From JAJRZL01 sp964557855 (GTDB taxonomy: Bacteria > Zixibacteria > MSB-5A5 > GN15 > FEB-12): 64,000 bases of DNA. Below the pieces are notes generated by a model. That model did not search any database and had not been told where the DNA came from. It was given only the letters and a program-made list of their open reading frames with translations. Shown one piece after another: positions 16,497-25,452 of the stretch; within the stretch, counting starts at the first letter, position 1, and each line of letters starts with the position of its first letter. Position numbers and translations under genes: made by a program. The stretch lies in assembly GCA_964557855.1 (NCBI GenBank), contig CAZLBP010000005.1:1-64000 (forward strand), in the 5' to 3' direction.

Positions 16497-16954
16497 TGAA
16501 AATCGCCATCGGCTGCGATCATGCGGGGTTGGAATACAAAGAGAAGGCCAAAAAGATTCTGACACGCCTGGGACACGAAGTTACGGATTTTGGCACCAAC
16601 TCCAAAGAGTCGGTGGATTATCCGGACTTCGGTTTGAAGGTGGCACGGGCTGTTGCCAATGGAGAAGCTGACCGGGGTATTACCGTCTGTTGGACAGCTA
16701 ACGGCATGAACATGGCGGCCAACAAGATCAAAGGCATACGAGCCGGAATCGCGTTGACACCTGAAATGGCCTACCTGACGAGATCACATAACGATGCCAA
16801 TGTCTTGTCACTGGCACAGAAGTTCATACCCGAGGATCAACTGGAAGAGATTGTCAAGACGTTCCTTGAAACCGAATTCGAGGGTGGTCGGCATATAGCG
16901 AGAATCGAAAAGATTGGGGCGGCTGAAGAGGAAGGCGTCAAGTCAGGATCGTAG
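16496..16954 (+). CDS. rpiB: RpiB/LacA/LacB-family sugar-phosphate isomerase
   Basis: Converts ribose 5-phosphate and ribulose 5-phosphate in the pentose phosphate pathway. The 152-residue protein starts with MKIAIGCDHAG, where Asp-His is conserved, and has the YPDFG segment and the catalytic Cys in GITVCWTANGM. The anion-hole part differs from the classical CGTGIGM, with Trp-Thr-Ala after the Cys. This may be a lineage variant or indicate another aldose/ketose phosphate. It is coupled to ilvE by a one-base overlap. Confidence 0.88.
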   Translation: MKIAIGCDHAGLEYKEKAKKILTRLGHEVTDFGTNSKESVDYPDFGLKVARAVANGEADRGITVCWTANGMNMAANKIKGIRAGIALTPEMAYLTRSHNDANVLSLAQKFIPEDQLEEIVKTFLETEFEGGRHIARIEKIGAAEEEGVKSGS

Positions 16955-16961
16955 ATCTCCT

Positions 16962-16986
16962 CGTTCCCAAGTTGTACTTGGGAACG
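16962..16986. repeat. Perfect 10-bp hairpin after rpiB
   Basis: CGTTCCCAAG (16962-16971), loop TTGTA and CTTGGGAACG (16977-16986). No T-run follows. It may act as a weak terminator or be a dispersed hairpin repeat. Confidence 0.5.
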
Positions 16987-17113
16987 GAATAGATTCCTGC
17001 CTTCTCAGAGATGACAGATCTGAATCACTCTGAGTCCGCCATCAGCGGAAACGGTGAGCCAAGTCGAAAGCTTTTGTCGTGCGGTGCTTCCAAATACGGC
17101 AGCCCAAATCTTC

Positions 17114-19132
17114 CTACTTCAAATACCTCTTAAACCACTTTTCAATCCACCCCAGTCTGGCAATGCGCCGATCCGGGCGGCCGTGACGGGACAAACCGTG
17201 AGGCTCCTCCGGGAATCGCACCATCTCCACTTTCTTCCGCATGAACTTGAGCATCACATACATTTGTTCGGCCTGCTCGATATTGCAGCGTAAGTCCTGT
17301 TCACTGTGAATGATAAGGACCGGAGTTCTAACCTTGGAGAAATAAGTCAGCGGTGAGCACTTATCGTAGTTCTCCCGATTCTTCCACGGGGTGCCGTCGA
17401 ATTCTCTGGCCAGCGACCAACCGATATCGGACGACCCGAACATCGATTTCAAATCAACCACGGATCGCTGTGTCACAGCGGCTTTGAAGCGATCCGTATG
17501 ACCGATAATCCAGTTGGTCATGTAACCGCCATAAGAACCGCCGGTAACTCCCATCCTCTTGGGATTGATGTACTTCTGCTTTTCCAAATAGTCGGCCGCC
17601 GCCATGCAGTCCTGATAGTCGAGCTCACCCCAGCCGCCCGCAATCGCATCCGCCCAGGTCTCGCCGCGCCCCGCCCCGCCGCGCGGATTAGTATAGAAGA
17701 CCACATACCCTTTGGCGGCCAGGTACTGCATTTCATGGAAGAACGTATGGGCGTATTGGACCCGCGGGCCGCCGTGGATCTGGAGTGTCGAAGGATACTT
17801 CCGCTTGGGATTGAAATCCGGCGGGGTTACCAGCCAACCTTGTACTTCTGTTCCGTCAAACGACTTGAACATCAAATCCCGGGTCCGGCCCAGCTTGACT
17901 TCATTTCTCAAAAACGGATTCAGATCGGTGTGCTTCACGGCCTTTTTCTCCGCTCCATAGGTAGCGGGACAGGTTACGATCTCTCCGGGCTGGTTGATGT
18001 CGGCGTGGATCAGTGCCACCGTACGGGTCTGGCCGTTGAGGGAAGCTCCTTTGATGTGACACTTGCCCTGGAAAATCCGGGTCGGCTTCCCGCCTGCCGC
18101 CGGGACATAATAAAGATTGGTGGCACCGGTATCAGATGACAGAAAGTAGATTTTCTTGCCGTCCGCCGACCAGAGGATCGGGGCCGTGGAGTGAGCGTCA
18201 CTGGTATCGCTAATTGAATCGTCGTGTGCCATTCTGTCAAAATCCGGCATCAGGTCTCGGGCTTTGGGCTTGCCGCTGACGCCTACTTTCCAGATATGCC
18301 AGTTGGTGACGCCCCAGGCATCATCGGGATTGTCATGACCGATATACGCAATCGTTTTGCTGTCCGGGGAGAAGCGAGGCACGTCGACCGGACCCTCCGG
18401 CGTGGTCACTTTTCTCTCCTTGCCGCCCTTGAACGGGATCAGGAACAGGTCCATTCTGAGAAGGTCGATGTCCGGCTGAGCGCTGCGGTTGGATGTATAC
18501 GCGATCCATTTCCCGTCCGGAGAAACATGGGGTGAGGTGTTGTCACGCTTGCCGGATGTGATTTTGCGGAGTGACCCGGTTGCGATTTCCAGTGCGTACA
18601 CATGGAATGTATCCTTGGGAAGGTAGCCGGCGCCATCGAGTCTGAAGAACAAGCGAGTGATATGCCTGAAAACCGGTGGTTTCTTCTTTTCCTGTTTGTC
18701 CTTGATGAAATGGCTGTCTTTATATCTTAAGCAGAAAACGAGGTGTTTGTCATCGGGAGTCCATTGTAAATCGGAGATACTGCCTTCCGCTTCCAGAATC
18801 TGTTGCTCAGCTCCGCCGGCGGCCGGCATTATGTATATTCCCGTCTTCTTGTCACGAGAGGAGACAAAGGCGATCCGCTCACCATCCGAAGACCACACCG
18901 GCTGGCTGTCGTGAACTTTGCCGTGTGTGTATTGAGTGATATCGCCGCCGGCAGTATCGCAGACGTACAGATGACAATAGTACTTCTGGTCCTCCTCATC
19001 CATCCGTTCCACGGTATATGCCACCTGTTTCTCATCAGGGGCGAGGGCCACCGAAGTGGCGACCCGCAGTTTGTACAGGTCTTCGGCGCTGAGTGCGCGT
19101 TTCTTGTTAACTTTTTTGGTCGATTTTTTCAT
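17114..19132 (-). CDS. S9 family prolyl oligopeptidase/acylaminoacyl peptidase
   Basis: Serine peptidase of 672 residues. The N-terminal part (about 30-400) is a WD40/PD40-type beta propeller with repeated SPDGKWIAY-like blades; the C-terminal part (about 410-670) is an alpha/beta-hydrolase. The catalytic Ser is in GGSYGGYMTN, the Asp in HSEQDLRCN and the His in EEPHGLSRHG. I start at the ATG at 19132, which has an upstream AGGA-type ribosome site. The N terminus is Lys-rich with no signal peptide, so a cytosolic enzyme that trims short peptides is likely. It diverges from the E1 dehydrogenase gene. Confidence 0.92.
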   Translation of the reverse strand: MKKSTKKVNKKRALSAEDLYKLRVATSVALAPDEKQVAYTVERMDEEDQKYYCHLYVCDTAGGDITQYTHGKVHDSQPVWSSDGERIAFVSSRDKKTGIYIMPAAGGAEQQILEAEGSISDLQWTPDDKHLVFCLRYKDSHFIKDKQEKKKPPVFRHITRLFFRLDGAGYLPKDTFHVYALEIATGSLRKITSGKRDNTSPHVSPDGKWIAYTSNRSAQPDIDLLRMDLFLIPFKGGKERKVTTPEGPVDVPRFSPDSKTIAYIGHDNPDDAWGVTNWHIWKVGVSGKPKARDLMPDFDRMAHDDSISDTSDAHSTAPILWSADGKKIYFLSSDTGATNLYYVPAAGGKPTRIFQGKCHIKGASLNGQTRTVALIHADINQPGEIVTCPATYGAEKKAVKHTDLNPFLRNEVKLGRTRDLMFKSFDGTEVQGWLVTPPDFNPKRKYPSTLQIHGGPRVQYAHTFFHEMQYLAAKGYVVFYTNPRGGAGRGETWADAIAGGWGELDYQDCMAAADYLEKQKYINPKRMGVTGGSYGGYMTNWIIGHTDRFKAAVTQRSVVDLKSMFGSSDIGWSLAREFDGTPWKNRENYDKCSPLTYFSKVRTPVLIIHSEQDLRCNIEQAEQMYVMLKFMRKKVEMVRFPEEPHGLSRHGRPDRRIARLGWIEKWFKRYLK

Positions 19133-19392
19133 CTCATCCTGTCCTTGCTTGGTTGGCTGTTGGCATGTGACATATGTAAAGCAATTGGCCGGGCCTGACA
19201 AGAATATTCTGGACGAGGTATTCGAGTTTGCGATGTCAGCTCGGCATTAAGGCTTGCGCTGTTTTCCGCAATTGGTTTATTTCAGGAAATTATATCCCGC
19301 GGGAGCAAATTGATCGCTGCGACGTTATGAGTACAGATCAAAACGGGAAATGATGAATATAGAATCATAACTGCTTTCTTGGAGGATACATT

Positions 19393-21687
19393 TTGGAAGT
19401 CCTGGCGCTAATTGATCAGGTTCGTAACGCTGATGCGAAACCGAAAACCACTCCCAAACTCAACGAGCCTCTGGAAGACTACAGCGGCAAAACATCCGAA
19501 CAACTCAAGCATATGCTTAAGTCGATGCTGACCGCTCGTCGTATCGAACGAGAGGAAAAACTGCTGTTGCGAAAGGGCTACAACCGCTTCTTCATCGGCT
19601 GCGGGGGCAAGGAACTGATCGACGTTTGTCTGGCGGATACGTTACGCAACAACGATCCCTTTGTAGGCTACTACCGCAACAAAGCCTTCGATATACATCG
19701 AGGCTCCGGTATCTGGGAGAAGATGCTGGAGGCGATCGGTGACTCCCGTTCCCTCGTGGGCGGTATGCAGATTCCGGCTCACCCAACGTACCCTGACCTG
19801 GCCGTCCTCCCGCAAGCCTCCCCGACCGGTTCTCATGCCCTGGAAGCATCAGGTCTGGGTTCAGCCCTGGCCAGCCCCGTGCCGGTTTCCAGACAATCGA
19901 TTTTCCCCGGCGGCGCCTTTACCAAAGACGCCATAACATTGTGCTGTATAGGCGAAGGGTCAACTTCGTCAGCCGAATTCGGCCGTGCTGTCTTCTATAG
20001 CGTCTTCGACAAGGCCAAAGCCATCTACGCCATTTACAATTGCGGCTGGGCGATCTCGGTTTCGGTCGAAGAGCAATTCCCGGAGGGAGACCCGACCACA
20101 CCGTTCGAGGGCTTCCAGAGATTCGGTCTGAAAATCATGCACGTCGATGGTACGGAGATAAAATCGTGCCTGGCCGACGTGGCCGAGATGGAAGAATACG
20201 CCCGATCCGGAAAGGGACCTGTCCTCGCCAACATCCGGGTCACGAGAGAAGGCTCACACTCCGGCTCTGACGATCAATCGTTCTATATGGATCCCGTGGA
20301 GCAGGATTGGCACACCTACAATGATTGCATTCTCAAGACCTGCAACACGCTCATCGAGGATGGTATCGTTACTCCCGAGGAAATCGGTACCATATGGGAT
20401 GAGCTCGATTCCGAAGTATCCGAGCTGTCGGCCAAAGCCGTGAAATCTTTTGAGCCGAAGACGCTTGATTTCATTCTGGACCGCGTATACTCGTACGACT
20501 TTGATAAAGTCCAGGAAACCTGGCAGAAGTACCGCAAGGCAAGTAACGTAGACCGCGCGGCCAAGTTCAAAGAGTATCACGAAAAGGGGTACTTCACGAC
20601 ACCGGAATTGCCCGAAAATGCCGGCCCGATGACAATGCGGTTTGCCCTGAATTACACGCTCTTCGATCTCTTTCATCTCACTGAGGATGCTTTGCTCTTC
20701 GGGGAAGATGTGGCGGATTTCTCGGGTCACATGATCGAGGAAGTGGAGAAGCAAAAGAAACTCAAAGGCAAGGGTGGCGTCTTTCTGGTTACCAAGAACC
20801 TCCAGCGGGAATTCGGCAATGCCCGCTGTTTCAACACTCCGCTGGATGAGGCCGGTATACTGGGCCGGGCGATCGGTCATTGCTATCAGGGACATCGGCC
20901 GCTACCGGAAATCCAGTTCCTCGACTATATGTCACCGGCGTACCAGGTGCTCAAAGATCGCATCGCCACCATGTATCAGCGTTCCAACCGAATGTACAGC
21001 ATGCCCATGGTCGTTCGCACGACCTACGGCGGTTACAAACAGGGCGCGGGCGCCTTCTGGCACTCAGAAGGGAACCTCGGCACCTGGATGAATATCCCCG
21101 GACTCCTGATCGCCGTGCCGTCCAACGCCTACGACGCGGCCGGTCTACTCAAGACTGCCTGGGCTTCGGATGATCCCGTCTTATTCTGTGAATCCGTGGC
21201 CATGTACAACCGCCGCGACTGGGAAGGCGTTTCGGTCGAAACGCCGGTGCCTGAGATCGATGAATTGATTCCGTTCGGCGTGGCCACAATCCACGATGAA
21301 GAACACTCCGACGTGGGCATCATTACCTACGGAGCCACGGTTCACATCTGCCGCAAAGCCTCCGAAGTGCTCAAGGAAAAAGGCATACACGCCCGCATTG
21401 TCGACCTCCGCACCGTCAAGCCGATGGATGAAGCGGCCATCCTCACTGCGGCCAAAGACTGCGGCAAAGTGCTCGTTGTCACCGAGGACCGCTTTCACGG
21501 CGGCGCGGCCGCTACCATTGCCTCCGTGATCACCCGGGGTGAAGGTCTTTTTCATCTCGAAGCCCCGGTCAAACTGGTGACTGCTGTCGATGCTCGAGTG
21601 GCCTATGGTATGGATGGCGACAAGGCCTGCCTGCCGAACGTAGATAAAGTGGTCGGAGCCGTGGAGGAGTTACACGGCGACTACTAG
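19393..21687 (+). CDS. Fused 2-oxoacid dehydrogenase E1 (alpha-beta)
   Basis: Thiamin diphosphate enzyme with the E1 alpha part (about residues 30-370) and beta part (about 405-760) in one 764-residue chain. The alpha part has the TPP region IGEGSTSSAEFG with the downstream Asn in IYNCGWAIS; the usual GDG is GEG here. The beta part has LFGEDVADF, RCFNTPLDEAGILG and PEIQFLDY. Such fusions belong to branched-chain 2-oxoacid or related dehydrogenase complexes; substrate choice cannot be read. The start is TTG, 8 bp after a GGAGG site. No E2 or E3 gene is adjacent. Confidence 0.88.
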   Translation: MEVLALIDQVRNADAKPKTTPKLNEPLEDYSGKTSEQLKHMLKSMLTARRIEREEKLLLRKGYNRFFIGCGGKELIDVCLADTLRNNDPFVGYYRNKAFDIHRGSGIWEKMLEAIGDSRSLVGGMQIPAHPTYPDLAVLPQASPTGSHALEASGLGSALASPVPVSRQSIFPGGAFTKDAITLCCIGEGSTSSAEFGRAVFYSVFDKAKAIYAIYNCGWAISVSVEEQFPEGDPTTPFEGFQRFGLKIMHVDGTEIKSCLADVAEMEEYARSGKGPVLANIRVTREGSHSGSDDQSFYMDPVEQDWHTYNDCILKTCNTLIEDGIVTPEEIGTIWDELDSEVSELSAKAVKSFEPKTLDFILDRVYSYDFDKVQETWQKYRKASNVDRAAKFKEYHEKGYFTTPELPENAGPMTMRFALNYTLFDLFHLTEDALLFGEDVADFSGHMIEEVEKQKKLKGKGGVFLVTKNLQREFGNARCFNTPLDEAGILGRAIGHCYQGHRPLPEIQFLDYMSPAYQVLKDRIATMYQRSNRMYSMPMVVRTTYGGYKQGAGAFWHSEGNLGTWMNIPGLLIAVPSNAYDAAGLLKTAWASDDPVLFCESVAMYNRRDWEGVSVETPVPEIDELIPFGVATIHDEEHSDVGIITYGATVHICRKASEVLKEKGIHARIVDLRTVKPMDEAAILTAAKDCGKVLVVTEDRFHGGAAATIASVITRGEGLFHLEAPVKLVTAVDARVAYGMDGDKACLPNVDKVVGAVEELHGDY

Positions 21688-21805
21688 ACGCTGCTGAATT
21701 GTGTGGCGTACGTCAACTCTGCCCGGAGCCGAATGCATGGTGGCAATCGGGAAACGATTGTAATGGCCGTTGAGGTTGTGGTCATTGCGAAAGACGGAGC
21801 GTGGT

Positions 21806-22912
21806 TTGTATCGTAATCTGTGGCTGCTGGTTTGTATCGGTGCGATGCTGTTTTTTGCGCCGCGAAACTCTCTCGCGAGACACAACTACCTCGGATTCGC
21901 GCCCGCTTACCCGACCGGGTCGTCGGAACGGTTCGTACCCCCATCCAATCCGCCCTACCTGACCTATGAGCGGTCATTCGAAATACACCTGCGACTGGAC
22001 AAGGAGGGCCAGGTCCTTGATGTACCGCCCGCCTGCGCCGCCGATTCGCTGATTGCCCGATACGTGCGCGACTACCTTCGGAACCACGACTTCGAGCCGG
22101 CGCAGTTCGCTGGGCGGCGAGTGGATTCCCGGTTGCCGGTACGGGTTACTCTCCGCCCGGGACGGAAATACCCCGATTTCTCCTTTCCGGTCGATTCCAC
22201 CGGACAAATAGGAGATAGACAACACTATCTTGATGCCTGCCGCCTCAACGAAGTCTACCCGCCGCAATTGGAGACCTTTCCTCGGTACTTCGGGAATATC
22301 CAACCGTTCGATACGGTGGGCCTATACCCGTTCGTGCTGCTGCGGCTGACCCTTGACACGGCCGGCCGGCCAACGTCGGTCAACGAGGTCCTGTCGACTT
22401 TTCCGGCCTACACCCTCACATCCAAATCCGCAGCCATCTGGGCGGATTATAAACCAGCCCGAGTCGGGGGAGAAGCGGTTGCCTCGGATTGCTTCCTGCT
22501 GATTTGCTATTTTCCTCAGATCAACTATCCGACGGAGCCGTGGCAACGTGAACAGCTCGACTCACTGATCCCCCTGCACCGAGCTCGCGTACAGCTCATC
22601 CCAGACACGGTGGCGTTGATGCAGAAGCCGCTGCCACGCAAGATGCCCGGCAACGAGTTCAACGTGGGCGGCCACAGCATCGGCGTCATTGATACCATCA
22701 GTATACATATGGTCGTCGACAGCTCCGGTGAAACCGGTTTCCGGCGCTTCAGCAAAACGACACAGCCGCAACATCGGGTAGTGCGACAACTGGTCAATCA
22801 GCTGAGCTTCTATCCGGCATTAGACTATCAAGGCAGACCACAGTACTATTCAGGTCTGGTTAGGATCGCATTTGCGGGTAGTAAGAAAATACGAATTGAC
22901 TACGTTTGGTAG
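21806..22912 (+). CDS. Secreted protein with three TonB-C-like modules
   Basis: I place the start at TTG 21806, 6 bp after a GGAG site, giving a signal peptide (MYRNLWLLVCIGAMLFFAPRN); a TTG at 21770 is an alternative. The mature part has three segments with the TonB C-terminal pattern (beta strand with D-x-x-G-x-V, helix, then FxPA and a variable loop). They start near LRLDKEGQVLDV, LRLTLDTAGRPTSV and HMVVDSSGETGF. There is no membrane anchor or proline-rich spanner as in true TonB. The function is unknown. Confidence 0.65.
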   Translation: MYRNLWLLVCIGAMLFFAPRNSLARHNYLGFAPAYPTGSSERFVPPSNPPYLTYERSFEIHLRLDKEGQVLDVPPACAADSLIARYVRDYLRNHDFEPAQFAGRRVDSRLPVRVTLRPGRKYPDFSFPVDSTGQIGDRQHYLDACRLNEVYPPQLETFPRYFGNIQPFDTVGLYPFVLLRLTLDTAGRPTSVNEVLSTFPAYTLTSKSAAIWADYKPARVGGEAVASDCFLLICYFPQINYPTEPWQREQLDSLIPLHRARVQLIPDTVALMQKPLPRKMPGNEFNVGGHSIGVIDTISIHMVVDSSGETGFRRFSKTTQPQHRVVRQLVNQLSFYPALDYQGRPQYYSGLVRIAFAGSKKIRIDYVW

Positions 22913-23096
22913 CCCGCGCGAGAATAGCCATTCCCTACTTCTAACTAATTGCTGATGAATACGTTAGCTGCGCCGGTCGGCTCTATTACCCCGTAGCGTG
23001 AACGCAGGTTCTGCGTCAAGTCTTCCGTCGGGACACCCATTATTTCGTCGCCACATCCTATCTCATTGCAGGTCAACGCATAAAGCGGAGTCAGAG
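22913..23096. other. Non-coding stretch before two small membrane-protein genes
   Basis: The gap from 22913 to 23218 holds only one small candidate gene (23097-23174). The rest shows no promoter pair, repeat or hairpin that I can support. Confidence 0.4.
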
Positions 23097-23174
23097 ATGC
23101 CACCCGGCCTGTTTGGCATGCTTATTGTCACAATTATAGTCGTATTTTCTGTACTCACCGTCATACTGCGTTGA
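23097..23174 (+). CDS. Possible 25-residue single-helix membrane peptide
   Basis: A small frame with ATG start, 6 bp after a GGAG site. It encodes MPPGLFG followed by a continuous hydrophobic helix and a final Arg. It lies 44 bp before another small membrane-protein gene on the same strand. A stretch this short could be open by chance, but the ribosome site and the pure transmembrane composition argue for translation. Confidence 0.35.
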   Translation: MPPGLFGMLIVTIIVVFSVLTVILR

Positions 23175-23218
23175 AAGAAATACTGGATTGGTTTGTACAA
23201 AGAAGGAGGTAGGGGGAA

Positions 23219-23422
23219 ATGAAGACAACCGTGAGACTGCTCAACATGTTTTCGGCGATTGTAATGTTGGTGACCGGGATATACGTTTACCTGTCATTTT
23301 CAGCCGTACTCTCGCCCTTGATTAGAACCGTGATTACATCCGGGACCTTACTGTACTTTTTCCTTCAACTACAGTATTGCGCGGACGGTCTGGAAAGGAA
23401 ATCCGGTTGGGAGATAGAATGA
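23219..23422 (+). CDS. Small two-helix membrane protein, unknown
   Basis: A 67-residue protein preceded by a strong AAGGAGGT ribosome site. Two hydrophobic helices (about residues 9-30 and 36-54) are separated by a short loop, with a charged tail ending GLERKSGWEIE. No family is recognised. It lies just upstream of the TonB cluster promoter and is not obviously part of that operon. Confidence 0.6.
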   Translation: MKTTVRLLNMFSAIVMLVTGIYVYLSFSAVLSPLIRTVITSGTLLYFFLQLQYCADGLERKSGWEIE

Positions 23423-23442
23423 AGAATCCGGGAAATAATCGC

Positions 23443-23470
23443 TTGACATTACTTGTATAACTCATAATAT
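23443..23470 (+). promoter_or_regulatory. Sigma-70-type promoter of the TonB cluster
   Basis: TTGACA (23443-23448) and TAATAT (23465-23470) with 16-bp spacing, 43 bp before the first gene of the TPR/ExbB/ExbD/TonB cluster. Confidence 0.6.
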
Positions 23471-23512
23471 AGGTGCTTGTTTGGAATGCCCCTTAGGAAA
23501 TGTGACGCAAAC

Positions 23513-25423
23513 ATGATGATTTTAAGACGTTTATTGATAAGAACTTGTATGGCCCTCGCCATTCTCACTATGGCGCTGCCCACGACGGCGCAGGACGTCG
23601 AGCCGGAAATCCTTGAAGCGCTCAAGAGCGGCGACACCGCCGCCGCCGTCAGCATGCTTGAACGGCAAATTGAACTGGACAGAGGTTACCACCTTAACTA
23701 CTACATGCTCGGTTTGATCGCGTACAAACAAGAGAAGTACCGCGAATCGTTGGAGCACTTTGAAACGGCTCTCGACAAGAAGAGCAACCATCTCGAGTCG
23801 ATCTACTACTCGGGTATGGCGCATCTCAAATTGGGTCACCTCGAGGAAGCCGAAGAGGCAATGGAACTTGGCCGGAAAAAGGCCAAAGACGAACAGGAAC
23901 ACAGGTTCGAGGACGGGTATGGTCTGGTGATGCTCGAGCGTGAGAAGTACCAGGAGGCCGACCGGGCGTTTCGTCAGGCGCTTCTGGGAGATTCTCTCAA
24001 TGCAGAATATCATATCCACCTTGGTGACGCCAATTTTTACAGCGGCGTGCCTTATCTGGCCATAATGGAATACGAAAAGGCACTGGAGCTGGATACGGCG
24101 GGCCTCGAAGTCTACTACCACTGGGCGGAAGCCTGTCTGGAGATCAAGGACTACACCTGCGCCATCGATAAGCTGCGTACGGTTCTCAAGAAAGACAGCA
24201 CGCACGCCGCTGCCTGGATGCGGGCCGGTGAGATTTATTTCAAAGCGGCTCGATCCACCCGGGAACGCGACGCGAGAGTGGAGCGATTCAAAGAGACCAT
24301 CGGATCATACAAGCGGTATCTGGAACTGTCCAATGCCCGCCCCGATTCGTCCAACGTGCGCGTCTTCTTCGAATTAGCCATGTCCTACGTCAATCTGTCG
24401 GGCTTTGAAGATGCGGCAACGTACTTTGAACAGGTGCTCTCGATACCCTATGAACCGAAAGACATTTACTTCTATTACGGCAAGTCCCTCTTCTGGAACA
24501 AAGAGTACGAGAAAAGCGCTGAGATGCTTCAGAAACATATCGCCTGGGTCAAGGAGCAAGACGAAGATTATACGTCCAGCATTCGCGACGATGAGTTGTA
24601 TCAATTGCTGGGCGACAGCTATTTCTATCGCCAGCCTGACAAGGACTATGCTTCCGCCATTCCCTATTACAAGAAAGCACTCGAGAGTGACCCGGATCAG
24701 AAGCGTATTGTCCAGAACGTGGCAATCGCCTATCACTCTCTCTCCAGCTATGAGCAGGCCCTGGACTACTACGACCGGCGCATCGAAATGGGTGTAGACT
24801 CCGGAACCGCGTCAATCGTCAAAAATGCGGCCTATTGCGCATTGAATATCGCGAATTCCACTGACGAAGGAGGCGGCGAGGACTTGGGCGATGAGCTGGG
24901 CGAAGAGGAATTCGCTCAGGTCGATCCCGTCGATCCTGCGGATTATTACTTGAAGGCGGTCGAATACATGACACTGTACCTCGAGTACGAACGCACCGAT
25001 CTCAAGGCGTTGGCTTTGGTGGCCAACACCTACCTGTACCAGCTCTCCGACTGCATCAACGGTGTCAAGTACTACGAGCAGATTCTCTCACTGGAGCCGG
25101 ACAATTGCGAAGCCCAGAAGTCGCTTGGCTATGCTTATTTCGGCGGGGTTTGTAACAAAAATTACACGAAGGCACTGGGCTATCTTCAGGATGCCTATCA
25201 GTGCGCCAAAAACTCCAGTTCCAAGCCGTGTGCCGGTGACGTGCCCCTCGTGTTGTGGATCGCGCAGTGTTATCATTTGCGCGCCGTGGAAAAGACCGAA
25301 GCCAAGCAGGATGCCGGTGAAGATTTCAGAAAAGCCAACGAATGGTATGGTCAGGTGCTGAAGTGCGATCCCGCCAACCCTGATGCGAGGAAGGGGAAAG
25401 ATGAAACCGAGTACGAATTCTAA
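23513..25423 (+). CDS. Exported TPR-repeat protein
   Basis: A 636-residue protein with a signal peptide (residues 1-27, ending PTTAQ). At least ten tetratricopeptide repeats follow, with visible blocks such as AYKQEKYRESLEHFETAL and AYHSLSSYEQALDYYDRRI. An acidic Gly/Glu/Asp-rich insert (EGGGEDLGDELGEEEF) sits near residue 460. TPR proteins in ExbB/ExbD/TonB clusters are thought to organise periplasmic partners. I use the ATG at 23513 because it starts the signal peptide; TTG 23477 would add 12 unlikely residues. It is first in a same-strand run through 29198. Confidence 0.88.
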   Translation: MMILRRLLIRTCMALAILTMALPTTAQDVEPEILEALKSGDTAAAVSMLERQIELDRGYHLNYYMLGLIAYKQEKYRESLEHFETALDKKSNHLESIYYSGMAHLKLGHLEEAEEAMELGRKKAKDEQEHRFEDGYGLVMLEREKYQEADRAFRQALLGDSLNAEYHIHLGDANFYSGVPYLAIMEYEKALELDTAGLEVYYHWAEACLEIKDYTCAIDKLRTVLKKDSTHAAAWMRAGEIYFKAARSTRERDARVERFKETIGSYKRYLELSNARPDSSNVRVFFELAMSYVNLSGFEDAATYFEQVLSIPYEPKDIYFYYGKSLFWNKEYEKSAEMLQKHIAWVKEQDEDYTSSIRDDELYQLLGDSYFYRQPDKDYASAIPYYKKALESDPDQKRIVQNVAIAYHSLSSYEQALDYYDRRIEMGVDSGTASIVKNAAYCALNIANSTDEGGGEDLGDELGEEEFAQVDPVDPADYYLKAVEYMTLYLEYERTDLKALALVANTYLYQLSDCINGVKYYEQILSLEPDNCEAQKSLGYAYFGGVCNKNYTKALGYLQDAYQCAKNSSSKPCAGDVPLVLWIAQCYHLRAVEKTEAKQDAGEDFRKANEWYGQVLKCDPANPDARKGKDETEYEF

Positions 25424-25452
25424 AGCGAGTCTCTTTATAGATGGGTGCCTGA

